In this document: piece after piece, positions 15,681-18,226 of the stretch | How positions within the stretch are numbered: position 1 is the first letter of the stretch | Layout of the letters: every line of letters begins with the position of its first letter | NCBI GenBank assembly: GCA_002067555.1 | Contig: MVQQ01000200.1 | Coordinates: 1-18,226, forward strand | DNA from: Syntrophorhabdus sp. PtaB.Bin184 | Lineage (GTDB): Bacteria > Desulfobacterota > Syntrophorhabdia > Syntrophorhabdales > Syntrophorhabdaceae | DNA length: 18,226 bases | Direction: 5' to 3' | Program-made: the position numbers and the translations under genes | The notes under the pieces: generated by a model | What the model was told of the DNA's origin: nothing | The model's input: only the letters and a program-made list of their open reading frames with translations | Databases searched by the model: none

Positions 15681-16841
15681 TCAGTTGATCTCGAACTCAC
15701 ATTTTTTCATCGTGTCTTTCGCGATGATCGTCTTCAGTATCTCCGACGTCCCTCCTCCGAAAAGGAGGAAGCGGCCATCCCTGAAATATCTCTGGGCCGG
15801 GTATTCTTCGGCCACACCGTAGGCGCCATGTATCCTCGACACCTCGTCGACGACGAAACAGGCGGTCTCCGTCGAGTAGAACTTCGCCATGGCGGCCTCT
15901 TTCACCGTCAGGGAACCCCTGTCCTTCAGCCACGCGGCATGGTAGGTGAGAAGCTCGGCTGACCTGATCCGCACCTCCATCTCCGCTATCTTTTCCTCTA
16001 TGAGCTGAAACGTGCCGATGGGTCTTCCGAAGGCCTCGCGCTGCCGCGCGTACCGAAGGCCCGACACGAAGGCGCTCTTCGCGAGGCCAAGTCCCAGACC
16101 GGCTATCATGATCCGTATCTCGCTGAGGATATCGTTCAGGTACTTCGCACCCTTCCCCTCCTCACCCATGAGGCCGTCAGATGGGATCTGGCACCCGTCG
16201 AAGGTGAGTTCCATCGTCGCTGCTCCCCGTGCGGACATCTTCTCTATCTTCTGCCCCACGGAGAAACCGGGCGTTCCTTTTTCGACGAGGAAAAAACCGA
16301 TTCCGCCGAGTCTTTTCTCGGGCGCCGTGGTCGCGGCCACGGTGACGAAATCGGCAACGTCTCCATCCGTGATCCAGAGCTTCCGGCCTGTCAAAAGGTA
16401 TCCCTTTTCATTCTTCACCGCCCGGGTCTTTATCCCTCCCAGGTCGGAACCGCAGTCAGGCTCGGTAAATGCGATCGTCCCGATCTTCTCTCCCCTGATC
16501 GCCGGGAAGAGGCACCGTTCTTTCTGCTCCCCCGTACCGAACCTGTGTATGAAGTCAGTACCCATGAGGCACTGCATCGTGGCGATCGCCGCGAAACCGA
16601 TCGAGGCCCGTGCCAGTTCCTCCGAAAGAATGGTGAACATGACACAGTCCGCACCCATGCCGCCTATCTCCGCCGGGTACCTGATCCCGTAATAGCCGAG
16701 CGATCCCAGTTCACGGAACAGCTCCCTGGGGAAGGTATCACTGCGATCGATGGAATCGGCTGAAGGCGCCACTATGCGCTGCACCGCCCGTGATACCTGG
16801 TCCTTGAAGAACTTCTGTTCCTTCGTCAGCGAAAAGTCCAT
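15681..16841 (-). CDS. Acyl-CoA dehydrogenase (paralogue 1 of an adjacent pair)
   Basis: This 386-residue acyl-CoA dehydrogenase has AFTEPDCGSDL at 124-134, LWITDG at 155-160 and REAFGRPIG at 268-276. As in its neighbour, the YEGT Glu is Gly (GGGT at 362-365), the isovaleryl-type helix-G position is Ile242 with Glu241 one residue before, and the conserved FAD Gln aligns with Arg336. The start is the ATG at 16841, 5 nt after GGAG. Its first 16 bases overlap the end of meaB in another frame, so it is translationally tied to that gene. It should pass electrons to EtfAB encoded just downstream. The acyl substrate is unknown. Confidence 0.94.
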   Translation of the reverse strand: MDFSLTKEQKFFKDQVSRAVQRIVAPSADSIDRSDTFPRELFRELGSLGYYGIRYPAEIGGMGADCVMFTILSEELARASIGFAAIATMQCLMGTDFIHRFGTGEQKERCLFPAIRGEKIGTIAFTEPDCGSDLGGIKTRAVKNEKGYLLTGRKLWITDGDVADFVTVAATTAPEKRLGGIGFFLVEKGTPGFSVGQKIEKMSARGAATMELTFDGCQIPSDGLMGEEGKGAKYLNDILSEIRIMIAGLGLGLAKSAFVSGLRYARQREAFGRPIGTFQLIEEKIAEMEVRIRSAELLTYHAAWLKDRGSLTVKEAAMAKFYSTETACFVVDEVSRIHGAYGVAEEYPAQRYFRDGRFLLFGGGTSEILKTIIAKDTMKKCEFEIN

Positions 16842-17773
16842 TTCGGCTCCAATTCATCGAGTATCTTCCGCACTGCGCTGTAAGGGTCCATCATGCCTGA
16901 GCGGACCTCCCGGGCTATTTCCCTGAATGCCCGGGAGGCGGTCAGCCTCCCGGATATCTCCTGCCACAGCTCCTCCTTCAGAAGGGCCACCATGAAGGCC
17001 TCGACGTTATCCGCCTTCCGCTGCGTCCGGCCCTTCCGGTCGAACCGCTGCCAGTGGTCGTCTATCGCTTGCAAGAGGACGTCAATGCCGATACCATGCT
17101 GTGCATCACTGAGGAGAACGGGAACGTCCCACCCGTTTGACCGCGTAGCGCGTCTTGAAGCAAGAAGGATCTCCCGGGCGGCATCGTCCGCTCCGGGTGC
17201 ATCCGATTTGTTGACCACGATGATATCGCCTATCTCCATGAGCCCTGCCTTGAAGAGCTGCACCTCATCGCCGTATTCAGGAGTGAAGACCGTGACGACC
17301 GTGTCGCAGAGAAAGAAGAGGTCTTTGTCCGTCTGCCCGGCACCGATGCTCTCCACGATGATGTGGTCCTTGCCCAGACCCTCCATCACGTAGGCCGCAG
17401 CGGCGGCGGCCCTGGCGATGCCCCCCGGGTGGGAGCGATGCGCCATGGACCGGATGAAGACGTTCTGCTCTTCGGCCCCCTTCATGCGAACGCGGTCACC
17501 GAGAAAGGCACCCTTTCCGTTGACGCTTGTCGGGTCAGTAGCTATGACCCCAACACTCCTGCCCTTACCCGAAAGCATGAGGGCAAGCTGTCCTATGAGT
17601 GTGCTCTTGCCTGCCCCGGCAGGACCTGTCACCCCGATGATATGCGCCTTACCCGTGTGCGGGAAAAGAAGCGAGAGCTCCCGGTAGGCCTCCCGTTCGC
17701 CGTTCTCTATCCCGGTGATGAGCCGGGCCGCGCTCTTTTCATCGCCCTTCAGGATGTTGTCGACAAGACCCAT
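16826..17773 (-). CDS. meaB: MeaB-type GTPase, chaperone of the B12 acyl-CoA mutase
   Basis: This 315-residue P-loop GTPase is of the MeaB/ArgK family, which loads and protects adenosylcobalamin mutases. The Walker A loop is GPAGAGKST at 50-58, TDPTS is at 79-83, GDRVRM (92-97) and ESIGAGQTD (141-149) are the switch/G3 regions, and NKSD (188-191) is the G4 base-recognition motif. The usual PGxGD segment reads PEYGD at 165-169. The ATG at 17773 follows GAGGG. It is separated from its presumed client mutase by seven genes but lies in the same transcript direction, 23 bp after the CoA-transferase, which supports the mutase being functional and B12-dependent. Confidence 0.95.
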   Translation of the reverse strand: MGLVDNILKGDEKSAARLITGIENGEREAYRELSLLFPHTGKAHIIGVTGPAGAGKSTLIGQLALMLSGKGRSVGVIATDPTSVNGKGAFLGDRVRMKGAEEQNVFIRSMAHRSHPGGIARAAAAAAYVMEGLGKDHIIVESIGAGQTDKDLFFLCDTVVTVFTPEYGDEVQLFKAGLMEIGDIIVVNKSDAPGADDAAREILLASRRATRSNGWDVPVLLSDAQHGIGIDVLLQAIDDHWQRFDRKGRTQRKADNVEAFMVALLKEELWQEISGRLTASRAFREIAREVRSGMMDPYSAVRKILDELEPKWTFR

Positions 17774-17796
17774 GCTGCCCTCGTTCGAAAGGAAGG

Positions 17797-18226
17797 CTAT
17801 ATGATCCCCTTTTTCTTGAGACCGGCAATCTCTTCCTGTGAATACCCAATGCTTCCGTACACCTCGGCGTTGTGTTCCCCGAACCTCGGCGGGAAGGTCA
17901 TCTGGCGGTTCGATTCCTTGAGGAAAGGCGTCATGAACGGGGGCGGCGCCATCCAGATCTGCGTGCCCGTCCTGGGGTCCCGGGAGGTCAGCATGGCGTT
18001 CTTCACATACTCGTCCTCAATGACCTCCTCGACGGTGTTCACCCTGGAGATCGCTATGGTCGCCTTGTTGCACATTTCGATCATCTCTGCCGTCGTCTTC
18101 GTCCTTGTACATGCGTTTATCATATCGTTCAGGTTCCTGACGTCCGCGATACGCCCCTTGTTCTTCTCGTATTCGGGCCGTGCGAGCTTCTCAAAACCCG
18201 GAAGCTGGGTCATCGACGCAAACTGC
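17797..18226 (-). CDS. CaiB/BaiF (family III) CoA-transferase, C-terminal fragment cut by window edge
   Basis: The last ~143 residues of a family III CoA-transferase are present. The frame is open to the right edge (QFASM precedes the first visible Met), so the gene begins outside the window. Recognisable family features are the QLPGFEKLARPEYEKNKGR stretch, the AEIGMC-like AEMIEMCNKATIAISRV segment, the DEYVKNAML region, and the ending FGEHNAEVYGSIGYS. Members swap CoA between two acids without ATP and usually run 380-450 residues. The catalytic Asp lies in the missing N-terminal part. It is 23 bp before meaB, so it belongs to the same transcript and may activate a pathway acid. Confidence 0.88.
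   Translation of the reverse strand, partial: QFASMTQLPGFEKLARPEYEKNKGRIADVRNLNDMINACTRTKTTAEMIEMCNKATIAISRVNTVEEVIEDEYVKNAMLTSRDPRTGTQIWMAPPPFMTPFLKESNRQMTFPPRFGEHNAEVYGSIGYSQEEIAGLKKKGII

Overview
The window is one unbroken catabolic gene cluster. Every gene I can support lies on the minus strand, so transcription runs from high to low coordinates. Gaps are mostly 10-65 bp, several genes overlap at stop/start, and GC is high (near 60% by eye). The content suggests an anaerobic, probably soil or sediment bacterium of the Desulfobacterota/Syntrophia kind: a B12 acyl-CoA mutase with its GTPase chaperone, ETF plus FixC/FixX, paired acyl-CoA dehydrogenases, a molybdenum hydroxylase and a phenylacetate-CoA-ligase relative. 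This taxonomic guess is inference from gene content only. No rRNA, tRNA, IS element, phage gene or CRISPR array was seen.

Reading in the direction of transcription (right to left): the C-terminal part of a CaiB/BaiF (family III) CoA-transferase, cut by the window edge; a MeaB-type GTPase; two paralogous acyl-CoA dehydrogenases; EtfB and EtfA; a FixC-type flavoprotein and a FixX-type ferredoxin; a GntR/FCD regulator; the small B12-binding subunit and then the large catalytic subunit of a two-subunit acyl-CoA mutase. The only sizeable intergenic gap follows (139 bp, with a strong hairpin, a T-tract and 9-bp repeats). After it come HyuA and HyuB (hydantoinase/oxoprolinase/acetone-carboxylase family), a PaaK-like acyl-CoA ligase, and the FAD, [2Fe-2S] and molybdopterin subunits of a xanthine-dehydrogenase-family hydroxylase. 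The last of these is cut by the left edge.

A coherent reading is a degradation pathway for an unidentified cyclic, heteroaromatic or branched acid. The molybdenum enzyme would hydroxylate (or reduce) the substrate. HyuAB would hydrolyse or carboxylate it with ATP. The ligase and CoA-transferase would make the thioester. The two dehydrogenases would oxidise the acyl chain and pass electrons through EtfAB to FixC/FixX. The B12 mutase, protected by MeaB, would rearrange the carbon skeleton. The GntR/FCD protein is the likely regulator.

The most unusual proteins are the mutase and the two dehydrogenases. The mutase keeps the carboxylate-binding Arg and active-site Tyr of methylmalonyl-CoA mutase but has lost two otherwise near-universal His-containing loops. 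Both dehydrogenases lack the catalytic Glu at its two usual positions. The substrate is not identifiable from the sequence, and the hydratase, thiolase or ring-cleavage steps must lie outside the window or be absent.
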